From Methylovorus sp. MM2 (GTDB lineage: Bacteria > Pseudomonadota > Gammaproteobacteria > Burkholderiales > Methylophilaceae): a DNA stretch of 64,000 bases. A program made the translations under genes and the position numbers. This document shows, in pieces, positions 46,596 to 54,974 of this stretch (position 1 is the stretch's first letter; each line of letters opens with the position of its first letter). The stretch covers positions 124,001 to 188,000 of the forward strand of contig NZ_LXUF01000011.1 of assembly GCF_001648895.1 (NCBI RefSeq). The letters are read 5' to 3'. A model generated the notes under the pieces. The model ran no database searches and was not told where the DNA came from. It saw nothing but the letters and a program-made list of their open reading frames with translations.

Positions 46596-47318
46596 CTATT
46601 TAAGCAATGCATCAAGCTCCGTTTTTATGACCTGATAACATTCACACACCCGACTTTCAAGCGCCTCTCTATTCAGTACAGTCACACATCCGCGATGGTA
46701 TTTTATATAACCCGCCCTAGCCAAGCTGGCTGATACTTCTGAAACACCAGCGCGCCTTACGCCAAGCAGGTCTGCAATACGCTGATGTGTCAAACTAATA
46801 CGATTTGTACTCCACCTATCCAAACTCGTGAGTAAAAAACGACAGACCTGCTGGTCTATGTTATGAAAGCGATTGCACACCGCGAGTTGTGAAGACTGGA
46901 CAAATAACGAGTGGATATATTGAAGCACTAATTCTCTGAAGTCAGCTTCTGCATCAAATAGCTTTTGTGCAGTAGTAGCTTTTACGCGATAGGCGAACCC
47001 TGCGCTCTGCACGATCACCTTATTGGTCAGTATGTCGGTGGAGCCCATAAACAAATTAGCCCCAACTAGCCCATCGTTACCAATCGCCGCCACCTCCGGC
47101 GAGGCCCCATTCTCTAACACCCGCACCATCGCGATAATGCTGCTAATAGGGAAATAAATGAAGTCGATTTTTTTCGTATGATGATAGATATCGCAATCTC
47201 TAGGCAGTGATACGATCTCCAGCTCCGGCAAAAGCTTTGCATAAAGCGACTCATTAAGCTTGGCAAGCAATCGGTTATTCTTCGGACTACGACGACCAAT
47301 CGATTTAGTCTTTTCCAT
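46596..47318 (-). CDS. Crp/Fnr-family transcription regulator
   Basis: 240 residues: cyclic-nucleotide-binding-like beta-roll (about 15-140) and a winged-helix HTH (about 175-225, ISLTHQRIADLLGVRRAGVSEV). No Fnr-type Cys cluster. The GNDGLVG segment is typical of a group with unknown ligand. Located upstream of 45999 in the same direction and 24 bp after the DUF421 gene. Confidence 0.88.
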   Translation of the reverse strand: MEKTKSIGRRSPKNNRLLAKLNESLYAKLLPELEIVSLPRDCDIYHHTKKIDFIYFPISSIIAMVRVLENGASPEVAAIGNDGLVGANLFMGSTDILTNKVIVQSAGFAYRVKATTAQKLFDAEADFRELVLQYIHSLFVQSSQLAVCNRFHNIDQQVCRFLLTSLDRWSTNRISLTHQRIADLLGVRRAGVSEVSASLARAGYIKYHRGCVTVLNREALESRVCECYQVIKTELDALLK

Positions 47319-47342
47319 TGGTATTATTTCCCCTGTTTATCA

Positions 47343-47831
47343 TTATCCGTTTTTTCGTACTACACTGATTGAGCCGTCAGATTCCAGCAGCATCTCTTTT
47401 ACCTGTGAGAAGTCATCCATTCCCTCTTCGCGGAGTTTGCTTAACAAGTCGTCTTTGGTAATAAATTCACGCCTAAGATTACGCCACTGAAGCCGTCCAT
47501 TTTTAACGAGCGGGATAATAGAAGCCTCGGCAAATTGGCGAACCAATGGAAAACGGTAACTCAAGTAATCCAATAGAAAATTCCAGAATACTAAGGTGCC
47601 CACCAACAACATCCCATCGGCCACATTTTTAGCATCACCACTCATAGCATTCTGCGAAGCATCCGCGACGATCACCACGAAGAGAAAATCGCCGATGCCC
47701 ATACTGCCGACATCACGCCTTAATATGAACCGAAATATCAGAAAAAGAAACCAGTAGATAACAGACCCACGAAAAAATATTTCTAATGGCGGACTACTAA
47801 AATTGAATAAACCCAGTAAATCAAACATCAT
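47343..47831 (-). CDS. DUF421 (YetF-like) membrane protein
   Basis: 162 residues: three TM helices followed by the YetF cytoplasmic domain (VKNGRLQWRNLRREFITKDDLLSKLREEG). YetF proteins in Bacillus spore germination form membrane sub-complexes; the role here is unknown. Directly upstream of the Crp/Fnr gene (24 bp). Confidence 0.85.
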   Translation of the reverse strand: MMFDLLGLFNFSSPPLEIFFRGSVIYWFLFLIFRFILRRDVGSMGIGDFLFVVIVADASQNAMSGDAKNVADGMLLVGTLVFWNFLLDYLSYRFPLVRQFAEASIIPLVKNGRLQWRNLRREFITKDDLLSKLREEGMDDFSQVKEMLLESDGSISVVRKNG

Positions 47832-47921
47832 GATTTTTCTAAATATAACTATGATGATGCCAGTTTATCTATACTGGGTTCGATCATCATGTAGGCATGC
47901 CACCGAACTTAGTGTAGGAAA

Positions 47922-47941
47922 ACAAGACAAGACAAGACAAG
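47922..47941. repeat. four tandem ACAAG pentamers
   Basis: Perfect (ACAAG)4 in the intergenic DNA between the DUF421 gene and the small gene at 48050. A 5-bp repeat can change length by slippage; whether it affects a promoter is not known. Confidence 0.7.
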
Positions 47942-48049
47942 ATATGCATGATATGTAGCAGTTATCCTACATAGAAATCAGATTTTTACTCTAATCAAAA
48001 TGTAGATAATCCACTAAGATGACTACGTACAAACATAAGGAAAAATAAA

Positions 48050-48226
48050 ATGGATCGTATAATTTACTTATTAATTCTGGCTTTAGATATTTTTGCCATT
48101 ATTAAAATCATCCAAAGCTCAGCATCGGGCGTAGAAAAAATACTATGGATATTAGCCGTTCTGCTCTTCCCAGTCGTCGGCTTGATTATCTGGTTCTTTG
48201 CGGGGCCTGGCGGTAAAAAAGTATAA
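48050..48226 (+). CDS. small PLDc_N-type membrane protein
   Basis: 58 residues with an ATAAGG Shine-Dalgarno. Two TM helices flank a loop, with KILWILAVLLFPVVGLIIWFF-type sequence (about residues 30-50), as in the phospholipase-D/cardiolipin-synthase N-terminal (PLDc_N) family of stand-alone proteins. Function unknown; such proteins are common in envelope-stress gene sets. Confidence 0.8.
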   Translation: MDRIIYLLILALDIFAIIKIIQSSASGVEKILWILAVLLFPVVGLIIWFFAGPGGKKV

Positions 48227-48245
48227 CTAGGCATCGAAAATGAAA

Positions 48246-48280
48246 AATCCGGGTTACCTTAATATCTGGTCACCCGGATT
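48246..48280. terminator. candidate terminator after 48226
   Basis: AATCCGGGT (48246-48254) pairs with ACCCGGATT (48272-48280). The T tail is weak on both strands, so efficiency is uncertain. Lies between convergent small genes. Confidence 0.5.
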
Positions 48281-48294
48281 CTCGTAAATCTTAA

Positions 48295-48501
48295 CTACTC
48301 AGTAAGACCATCGTTTACTGATGCGGATGCCTCCCTGTTTTTTCTTAACTCCTCAATCACCTCTTCAATTGATGTATTCATCTCAAAGCGATTTTTCACT
48401 AGTTGTTCCTCGTCTACATTCAAAGGCTCGAGCCCCGTAGCCTGAATCTGTAGTTTAAGTTTATTTAGATTGATTATTAAGGTATCGGTAGATAAATCCA
48501 T
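48295..48501 (-). CDS. small hypothetical protein
   Basis: 68 residues, mostly helical and acidic, no TM segment, with AAGGTAAC upstream of the ATG. No family recognised. Supported only by the ribosome site and position after a convergent gene. Confidence 0.45.
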   Translation of the reverse strand: MDLSTDTLIINLNKLKLQIQATGLEPLNVDEEQLVKNRFEMNTSIEEVIEELRKNREASASVNDGLTE

Positions 48502-48861
48502 AGGAAGTTACCTTGATTTTATGTGCGGATAAAAGAAATACTGGCAGCTCCTGCAGCCGCCAGTATGTGCCAGCTTTTGGAGATTGAGATTTAACTCATG
48601 GCAGTGAATCAATTCTATATCTCTACTGATTGACTCACTATCAACGTTTGGCCTATTTAACCGTAGGATTACCCTTACATGCCCCAGCATTCTTCTCTAG
48701 GATTTTAGCTACATTCACTTCAGATTCGTCGAACTCTAAAAGCAATTCAATCAATATTAAGTCGGTTTAATTCCTACACGCCAATCGGACAAAATCGGAT
48801 GAATATTCATCTCTCTTCGCTTTATTCTGAACGTACTGATTCATCTTAAGGTTGTAGTTAA
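48502..48861. other. gene-free stretch
   Basis: No convincing frame; the 60-residue minus frame at 48508 lacks protein-like composition and an SD. Nothing else recognised. Confidence 0.4.
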
Positions 48862-49119
48862 ATGTCAGGATTAAATCTTACGGAACTACAACTTGCTGCG
48901 CTAAATGATATCAATGAAGCTCAATTTAATCATTATGTAGAAGCCGATGTATCTCAGTCGATTCTTGAGGAGTTGGTAAGTAAAAAGCTTCTTCATTCGG
49001 ATATGTTCGAAGGCTGGGTGCTCACGGCCAAGGCTTATGACTATCTAGAGAAGCTTAGACAAAAAAGGAAAGAAGATGAGAAAGCACGCGAATATGAACT
49101 ACGAAAAAAACAGCCTTAG
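48862..49119 (+). CDS. hypothetical winged-helix-like protein
   Basis: 85 residues; the middle (ILEELVSKKLLHSDMFEGWVLTAKAYDYLEKL) looks like the recognition helix and wing of a small wHTH, followed by a highly charged tail. No family recognised. The next gene starts 45 bp on. Confidence 0.55.
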   Translation: MSGLNLTELQLAALNDINEAQFNHYVEADVSQSILEELVSKKLLHSDMFEGWVLTAKAYDYLEKLRQKRKEDEKAREYELRKKQP

Positions 49120-49164
49120 ATTTTAGTAATCTTGAATTTTCAAAGTAATTGGATTGGAGCCATC

Positions 49165-49365
49165 ATGAGACTAGCATTCACCAATAAAGAACATTACAAC
49201 GCCATTATTAAAGATAATACTGAGATAGGCCGCTATGAATACAAAGCTGAAAAAGAAGGTGTAATTCTAAAACTACGATCGCAAGAGAAACTTGAAACCA
49301 TAGACCATGTGTTTACCAATGAATATGACGTACAGAAATTTATCTACGAACATATCCACTCATAA
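49165..49365 (+). CDS. small hypothetical protein
   Basis: 66 residues from ATG 49165 (TTGGAGCC upstream); the longer frame starts with a TTG and lacks an SD. Mixed alpha/beta composition, no TM helix. Last chromosomal gene before the left attachment site. No function recognised. Confidence 0.5.
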   Translation: MRLAFTNKEHYNAIIKDNTEIGRYEYKAEKEGVILKLRSQEKLETIDHVFTNEYDVQKFIYEHIHS

Positions 49366-49495
49366 AAATTGATACATTGATTAGGCTAAGCTAAAAAAGT
49401 GAGACGATCTGGAATCATCTAAAGAAATAAAATCAGAAAAGGTTATCTGAGTGGTATAAAGAAATCCTAAAGTTTGCTTTAGTCTACTATAGGAC

Positions 49496-49507
49496 TACTA
49501 AAAATGA
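49496..49507 (+). repeat. TACTAAAAATGA, candidate integrase arm site (left)
   Basis: Shares TACTAAAA with sites at 49607-49614, 57347-57354 and 57407-57414. All four flank the two tRNA-Lys fragments, which suggests arm-type binding sites of the tyrosine integrase. Confidence 0.4.
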
Positions 49508-49508
49508 A

Positions 49509-49538
49509 CAAGGGGCTACGATTTCTCGTAACCCCTTG
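49509..49538 (+). terminator. hairpin beside the left attachment site
   Basis: CAAGGGG and CCCCTTG pair, with inner TACGA/TCGTA, followed by ATTTTA. The same arrangement (hairpin, T run, tRNA-Lys fragment) is found at the integrase end, 57252-57284. Confidence 0.6.
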
Positions 49539-49544
49539 ATTTTA

Positions 49545-49589
49545 TGGCGGCTGTTCGGGAATCGAACCCACGAAGAACGGATTAAAAGT
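49545..49589 (-). repeat. left attachment site: 3' fragment of tRNA-Lys
   Basis: On the minus strand it reads as anticodon arm ACTTTTAATCCGT, T arm GTGGGTTCGATTCCC and acceptor end of a tRNA-Lys(UUU) 3' half. No D arm or matching 5' half exists, so it is not an intact gene. It is an imperfect direct repeat of 57287-57332, identical through ATCGAACCCACGA and AACGGATTAAAAGT. Confidence 0.7.
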
Positions 49590-49709
49590 TATCCCAATAG
49601 TCTGATTACTAAAATTAACACTCGCCATCACTCGCACATGATCGCCCAGAACTTAATATTACTGTCACATAGGCAACCGGACCTGGATTTTATGACCTCT
49701 ATAAACTAT

Positions 49710-50912
49710 CTACCCTAGTTCCGCATTTTTAAGAACAGCTGTGTACATGAATAAATAATCGCCTTCCTCAAGCAAGCCATGTTTGGATTTCATATGTACA
49801 TTGAAATTCATTGGAGTACCACATCCTGAACTAACTCCAATTACTGAATTATCTGAATAGGGAGAGTTTATAAGATCTATACTAAATTTAGGGATAGATG
49901 CAAAAGCTGGAAGAAATTTCCCTGTTCCCGTTGCATACTTCATAGGACCAGTTAAATGAACGTTTAGAAATCCTGTTTGCTCATCTTTTTCAGAATCTAA
50001 TACTTCCTGTGAAACTTCTATATGACTTTTGTCAAAAGTGTCTATTTTTGTATGTAAACTTACTTGAATGATTTCAGCAATTACATCATCACTTACTTCC
50101 GATTTAGATATTCGAGCTGACTCTTGAATAAACTTATCAACTGTATACATCCAAAACTTTTGTTTAGTCTCTTTATGAAATTCTTCTATCAATTCAGGTC
50201 TAGGACCTATAGTCCTTCCTGATTGCTCAGTCCACCAATCTTCTTTTTTATCATCAGTTATAAAAATAACAGGCTTTCCGAGAGATTTTGCTTGCTCAAT
50301 GATCTGTAACCATAAAATTAAATCGCCATATTTTCTATAAGGGTCATCTACACCATCTTTTTTTCCATCTTTATATCCTGGAGGGACTTCATTTTGATAT
50401 CTGATATCACCCAGCTTCGCAATTTCATCAAGCTTGGTATTGCTAAAAGGTCCCCCGGTTTTCCCTTCAAATAGAGTTTCAGCAAAATCCAAAACTTCAT
50501 CATCCGTAAGTTTTTGCAATAGAGTGTGCTGCTGATTCTCAAGGGTTTTAACCAAATCTTGAGAGTATTTAGCGAAAGCTGGTAAGTCTGAATCAGGTAA
50601 AAAGGGATGCCTGTCATTACTTGATAAGTTTGCAAGTAAATCATTTATAGTTTTTATAGCTTTAGTGTATTCAGAAGCTTGTCCAGCAGTGACAGTAGAT
50701 CTATTTTTTAAGAATTCTCTAGCAGCTTGGTGAGTAATAAAGGCTTTTTCTTTAACTGAAGTCAGAGCTTTTTCGAGTTCCTGCCGAGTATTAATGGAGT
50801 ACCTGTAAAGGTTTAAGAGGACGTTGGCATCTATTGCGAAAATTGCCTCATTCCAGAGAATATTAAACTCATCGTTGGTTGGTCTAAAATGCCCAATGAA
50901 TATCGATCTCAT
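49710..50912 (-). CDS. PIN-like domain protein
   Basis: 400 residues. The N-terminal part has PIN-nuclease features (PIN_8/DUF4935-like): AIDANVLLNLYRYS (about 26, first Asp), GDLILWLQIIEQA (about 195) and FITDDKKEDWW (about 218). The C-terminal about 130 residues are unrecognised. Such proteins occur in defence islands and may cut RNA. Downstream of and codirectional with the DUF262-HNH gene (42-bp gap). Confidence 0.72.
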   Translation of the reverse strand: MRSIFIGHFRPTNDEFNILWNEAIFAIDANVLLNLYRYSINTRQELEKALTSVKEKAFITHQAAREFLKNRSTVTAGQASEYTKAIKTINDLLANLSSNDRHPFLPDSDLPAFAKYSQDLVKTLENQQHTLLQKLTDDEVLDFAETLFEGKTGGPFSNTKLDEIAKLGDIRYQNEVPPGYKDGKKDGVDDPYRKYGDLILWLQIIEQAKSLGKPVIFITDDKKEDWWTEQSGRTIGPRPELIEEFHKETKQKFWMYTVDKFIQESARISKSEVSDDVIAEIIQVSLHTKIDTFDKSHIEVSQEVLDSEKDEQTGFLNVHLTGPMKYATGTGKFLPAFASIPKFSIDLINSPYSDNSVIGVSSGCGTPMNFNVHMKSKHGLLEEGDYLFMYTAVLKNAELG

Positions 50913-50953
50913 TCACATCCCCTTGTTATTGATTTTATAAGATCAAACTAAAT

Positions 50954-52084
50954 TTAAATGCCTGATTTGAGTCTATTATCATGCTTACATAACATCTGAC
51001 AGTTTGCAGAAATACTTTTTCCTCCTTCATGCCATGGAGTTAAATGATCTGCTTCCATTTCGTCTATTTCAAAAAATACTTTGCATTTCGTGCAAATCCC
51101 CTTTTGCCTTTCGTAGGCTTCCCTTTTATTTTTATCTGTAAAACCCCTTATACTAAGATATTTTTCTTTTCTAGTTAGTACATACTCATAAATCCCGGAT
51201 TTTTTAGTTACATCCTCATCCATCATTAATTCAGTAATCTCGCTTTCCAACTTTTTAGAATCAAAATTTTGATCTTTAAAATTGTTATATAGAAGCCCTA
51301 GTGCTATCCCCTTCATTTCTTTCCGATAGTTCGGAAATACAACCTTCGTCCAATTAATGACACTTGTAAAATAAAGCCAAAGCTCATTTGCATTCGCGTC
51401 ATGTTGATGAATTGCCATATATTCTTCAATATTTTGATGGCTTAACCAGTCAATAGCAGTTTCTAAATAGTCTTGCCTTATTGGCGAACCAACCATATAT
51501 TGACTTGCTATGTGGTAAGCGGGACAAGAAGATTTACTAAAATATTTCTTAGCATCTGACAACCACGTGCCGGTGTAAATGGCATTCCGCAACTCTTGTT
51601 CATATAACTTCTCACCTGCAATGTTTATAGTTTTGAACCAATCAAGCTTTTCTTTATCGTTGCCCTCACAAAAATAAATCATCAATTTGTAGTCAAGCAG
51701 CTTATTTTTTTCAACCTCGGTTAGATTGTGAAAATACATTGCGTCAATAGAATAATTACCAATCACGTATTCACATATGCTTATAGTCCTTTGCTGGCCA
51801 TCCAGAACCTCAAAAGATCCATCCTCATTTTTAACCCAATACATGACATTCAAAGGGAAGTTCTTCTTGATGGTTTCTATAACAGCATCTCGCTGCTTAT
51901 CTTTATAAACAAATTCACGTTGATATTTAGGTCTGATATTGAGTAATCCACCGTAACCAATGACGCCTTCCTCATCATCATTAGAATATCCATTCGCGAT
52001 ATCTCTGATTAAAATTTCTTTGAGCTCAATGATCATATTTTTTATTTCTAATGAGAATTCGTTTAAATATTTTTCTTCCACCAA
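50954..52084 (-). CDS. DUF262-HNH endonuclease
   Basis: 376 residues. N-terminal DUF262 domain (ParB/Srx fold) with PKYQREFVYKDKQRDA (about 54) and EVLDGQQRTISI (about 92), the NTP-binding signature known from GmrS and BrxU. C-terminal HNH nuclease: two CxxC-type Cys (ICTKC, about 335) and MEADHLTPWHEGGKS with Asn in SANCQMLC. Overlaps the methyltransferase gene by 59 bp, pointing to a restriction-modification pair. Target and co-factor are unknown. Confidence 0.85.
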   Translation of the reverse strand: MVEEKYLNEFSLEIKNMIIELKEILIRDIANGYSNDDEEGVIGYGGLLNIRPKYQREFVYKDKQRDAVIETIKKNFPLNVMYWVKNEDGSFEVLDGQQRTISICEYVIGNYSIDAMYFHNLTEVEKNKLLDYKLMIYFCEGNDKEKLDWFKTINIAGEKLYEQELRNAIYTGTWLSDAKKYFSKSSCPAYHIASQYMVGSPIRQDYLETAIDWLSHQNIEEYMAIHQHDANANELWLYFTSVINWTKVVFPNYRKEMKGIALGLLYNNFKDQNFDSKKLESEITELMMDEDVTKKSGIYEYVLTRKEKYLSIRGFTDKNKREAYERQKGICTKCKVFFEIDEMEADHLTPWHEGGKSISANCQMLCKHDNRLKSGI

Positions 52085-53018
52085 TATAGATGGCTGAGCT
52101 TAAGGAATAGCCATCAGGAGCGTATGATCCAAGATTCCCAAGAATTTCAAATTGGTCAGGATTATATTTTTCAATAAATGTAATAGGTACACCCATAGGG
52201 CCCTCATAATCCATTGGGATATCTTTAGTTTTATCTACATTAATAGCATCAAAATTGTCATATTTTGGATATTCACTCTCATTACCTTGATATTTTTTGA
52301 ATAAAATTAGGTCCTCGTGACGTTTCTTGGTTTCTATATTTGTAAACCAAGCTACACCTGAAACCCTGATCATCCCATCCTTGTGATCTGCATCTGAAGC
52401 ATAGTCAACGTAATGTTTATTTACAAAATGCGCCATATTTCGGGTAAATCCGTACCCAAGCCAAAGCCTGTTATCTTTTATTAGTTTAAAAATTTCTTTG
52501 TAGGTAATTGAGTTCTGATTCCCAACAATAAGAAACTTTTTATCATATTCAATCAGCTGTGCTACATATTCTCGGAACAATGAAAACGGGGGATTGGTTA
52601 CAACAATATCCGCACTTTTCAATAGTTCAATACATTCAGCACTCCTAAAGTCTCCATCACCCTTTAAATGAATAATCCCGATTTCCTCGGGATTTGGTAT
52701 TTTGTCTCCATTTTTATCACCCGTGTATTCTAGATAAATGGCTTTTTCAGATGTGTTCTGAGTAAATAAGTCCATATTCTGATTTTTGTAGCAAGTCGCA
52801 ATAAGTTTTCTCAACCCCAAGCTTTCAAAGTTATAGGAGAAATAGTGAAAGAAATTACTAACTCTCGGATCATCGCAATTACAAAAAACAACCTTATCTT
52901 TGAAGTTAGCTCTGTAATGCCTTAACTCTTTTTCGATATCTGATAATTGTGTATAAAACTCGTCATTTTTTTCCTTATTTGCTTTCTGCAAAACTTTATT
53001 TGAAGCTTTTTTAACCAT
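52026..53018 (-). CDS. adenine-specific DNA methyltransferase, EcoRI family
   Basis: 330 residues resembling M.EcoRI-family N6-adenine methyltransferases: NDEFYTQLSDIEKEL (about 17), the catalytic NPPF (about 140) with SLFREYVAQLI after it, and GVAWFTNIETKKRH (about 222). Probably protects the host from the DUF262-HNH nuclease encoded by the overlapping downstream gene. Recognition site unknown. Confidence 0.88.
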   Translation of the reverse strand: MVKKASNKVLQKANKEKNDEFYTQLSDIEKELRHYRANFKDKVVFCNCDDPRVSNFFHYFSYNFESLGLRKLIATCYKNQNMDLFTQNTSEKAIYLEYTGDKNGDKIPNPEEIGIIHLKGDGDFRSAECIELLKSADIVVTNPPFSLFREYVAQLIEYDKKFLIVGNQNSITYKEIFKLIKDNRLWLGYGFTRNMAHFVNKHYVDYASDADHKDGMIRVSGVAWFTNIETKKRHEDLILFKKYQGNESEYPKYDNFDAINVDKTKDIPMDYEGPMGVPITFIEKYNPDQFEILGNLGSYAPDGYSLSSAIYIGGRKIFKRILIRNKKYDH

Positions 53019-53073
53019 CTAATTTGGACCTATGTAATATCTTAGAAATCTTATAAATCAACTCCAACTTCAC

Positions 53074-53814
53074 TCAATTGGTAATTGCTTTGGCTTTTTT
53101 TACAATGATTTGATTATCGTAAATACTAATAGAGCCAGCCTCGGCAGAATCAGTTTTTTTCTTAGAAAGAGGAATTGCAATTTGATTGCTGGGGCTTTTC
53201 TTAAATCTTTCTAGGACTTCGCGTACAGCCGTGACTTCATCAATTGCGTTAATTTGTTCGATGTCACATAGCATCCTCGATCCCCATCTAGTCGAACCGA
53301 CATGATTAATCAATGAATAGTCTTGATACGGAACAATTACAGTAAATCCATTCTCAGGTGCTGCAGGCTTAATAACTGGTTTTATTAGCATCAAAGGTAA
53401 AAAAGCACAAAAAATTGAAACCATTAACACTAAAAAATTTACAAAACGTTCTAGAGCTTCAGGCTGCCACTTTATGAATTCATTAATTTTTCCAGTTTTC
53501 CACGAATGTCTAATAGCTATGATGCTAAACAAAAGTAAGGCAAAATTTATTAATAAGAGAAACAAGATATGCGAAAACTCAATGAAATAATTAGAGTTTA
53601 AAGCAACTACGCCAGTCTGCATGTAAGTGACAATTGCCCAAGTGACAAAACTAAACAACCCCAAAGTCATGTCACCATGTACTTTTAAAAGATCATTAAA
53701 AGTTAAGTTGATCTTGCTTGAAGCTATTCCCGCAATGATACTTAAGAGCGCAAAAATAAAAGGAAGATATACGGGAAGATAAAAACTGAAATTTTCTGCG
53801 ATGCTAAGAAACAT
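53074..53814 (-). CDS. four-helix membrane protein of unknown function
   Basis: 246 residues: about four TM helices in the first 150 residues, then a soluble C-terminal domain of about 95 residues. No family recognised. It is upstream of the methyltransferase (55-bp gap) in the same direction, so it may belong to the same defence cluster. Confidence 0.6.
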   Translation of the reverse strand: MFLSIAENFSFYLPVYLPFIFALLSIIAGIASSKINLTFNDLLKVHGDMTLGLFSFVTWAIVTYMQTGVVALNSNYFIEFSHILFLLLINFALLLFSIIAIRHSWKTGKINEFIKWQPEALERFVNFLVLMVSIFCAFLPLMLIKPVIKPAAPENGFTVIVPYQDYSLINHVGSTRWGSRMLCDIEQINAIDEVTAVREVLERFKKSPSNQIAIPLSKKKTDSAEAGSISIYDNQIIVKKAKAITN

Positions 53815-53958
53815 ACGTCCCCTCTTTATGATTTTTATTATTTATATAAACAATATGTTACAAATAATTCAAAAAAGCAATTTCTATTAGCTTTGTAAGG
53901 GATTTCCTTTCAAGTTCCTAATTAGTTTTAACCAAGAACCTAAGCATCTGCAGTCAAC

Positions 53959-54870
53959 ATGACCTCTATATCTATCAAACTTTCTGCTATCGAAAAATCA
54001 TTAAATTTGTTTCTTAGAGAAGCTTCCGGTGTGCTATCTATGTTGCGTGAGACAAAGCCTGGGGATGGAATTTCTCTACGATTACGAAAACTGCTTATCC
54101 ACTACAAAACAAGTGGCTGGGCTAAACACTACCTTGTTCCAGACGACTCATTTAAAGCCAAATTACTTACCTACATGCAACCTGACGAAATCAATGCGCT
54201 AGGTAAAGCATTTGAATCCATGTCATCGGTTGAACATCAAGAATGGGTTGATCAGCATATTAGTGAGATTGTTGAAGAAGCAGATTCAGATACTGATCCT
54301 TTGACCGAAGAAGAAATTGCAGCCTTAAGTGAGGATGAAAAAGCAGATTTATATAAGCGAGCTCAATTCGCCATCCACTTTTCGCTTGTAACACTTTTTA
54401 ATCATTTTTCTTACGTTGCATATAAGAAACCCATCTATCAACTCGTAAATGAAGCTATTAAAGGCAATGATGAATCTTTCTTACAAGCCATACAAATTGA
54501 TAAGACAGTTTTAGAATTCATTCCTTATTTCAATGAACGAAACCTGAGGGCAGCTACAGAATTGGATTTCAATTTCCAGCGGCGAATTAATACCTATCGA
54601 AACAAACCTATTCTTCAAAGCCGAATTAAGCATCATCAGTTATGGCTTGTATTTGCATACCTGGATGAAATGAATGTTTTAGATCAGTTTGAAAATTACA
54701 AAGAAGAATTGCTAGGCATCTGTCAACGCTTAGGCATCTACGGCCCACCGCCAGATAAAGATTTTGCTGACATAGACAATTTCAATAAACTTCTCAGCGA
54801 ATTTAAGAAAAACCAATCCGGCATCATGCCTAAATACGGAAATTATGTCCTTGTCAATGACGTAACTTAG
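53959..54870 (+). CDS. hypothetical protein of the integrated element
   Basis: 303 residues, mainly helical, very acidic in the middle (VEEADSDTDPLTEEEIAALSEDEKA, about residues 110-135), no TM helix or nuclease motif. No family recognised. Divergent from the membrane gene and 104 bp upstream of rep. Confidence 0.6.
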   Translation: MTSISIKLSAIEKSLNLFLREASGVLSMLRETKPGDGISLRLRKLLIHYKTSGWAKHYLVPDDSFKAKLLTYMQPDEINALGKAFESMSSVEHQEWVDQHISEIVEEADSDTDPLTEEEIAALSEDEKADLYKRAQFAIHFSLVTLFNHFSYVAYKKPIYQLVNEAIKGNDESFLQAIQIDKTVLEFIPYFNERNLRAATELDFNFQRRINTYRNKPILQSRIKHHQLWLVFAYLDEMNVLDQFENYKEELLGICQRLGIYGPPPDKDFADIDNFNKLLSEFKKNQSGIMPKYGNYVLVNDVT

Positions 54871-54934
54871 TCAAGGTGGCATCCGTGTTCTAAGTTCTCT
54901 CAATGCATAGTATCTGTGTCGCCCATTCAATTTT

Positions 54935-54970
54935 GGACGACACAGGGCAGTCGTCCTCCCACTTGGAGGA
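54935..54970 (+). promoter_or_regulatory. two mutually exclusive hairpins in the rep leader
   Basis: Hairpin A: GGACGAC (54935-54941) with GTCGTCC (54950-54956). Hairpin B: TCCTCC (54954-54959) with GGAGGA (54965-54970), which buries the rep Shine-Dalgarno. Both need bases 54954-54956, so only one can form: A frees the ribosome site, B hides it. A leader-level or antisense copy-number control is inferred. Confidence 0.5.
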
Positions 54971-54974
54971 TATT

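Noticed and set aside
48508-48690. 60-residue minus-strand frame
   Set aside because: Composition is not protein-like, no SD, no neighbour coupling.
49545-49680. Intact tRNA at the left attachment site
   Set aside because: Only the anticodon arm, T arm and acceptor 3' strand are present; the D arm and a matching 5' acceptor strand are missing.
54903-54974. Longer N-terminus of the first Rep from ATG 54903
   Set aside because: It would be translated through the leader hairpins and has no SD; GGAGG precedes ATG 54975.
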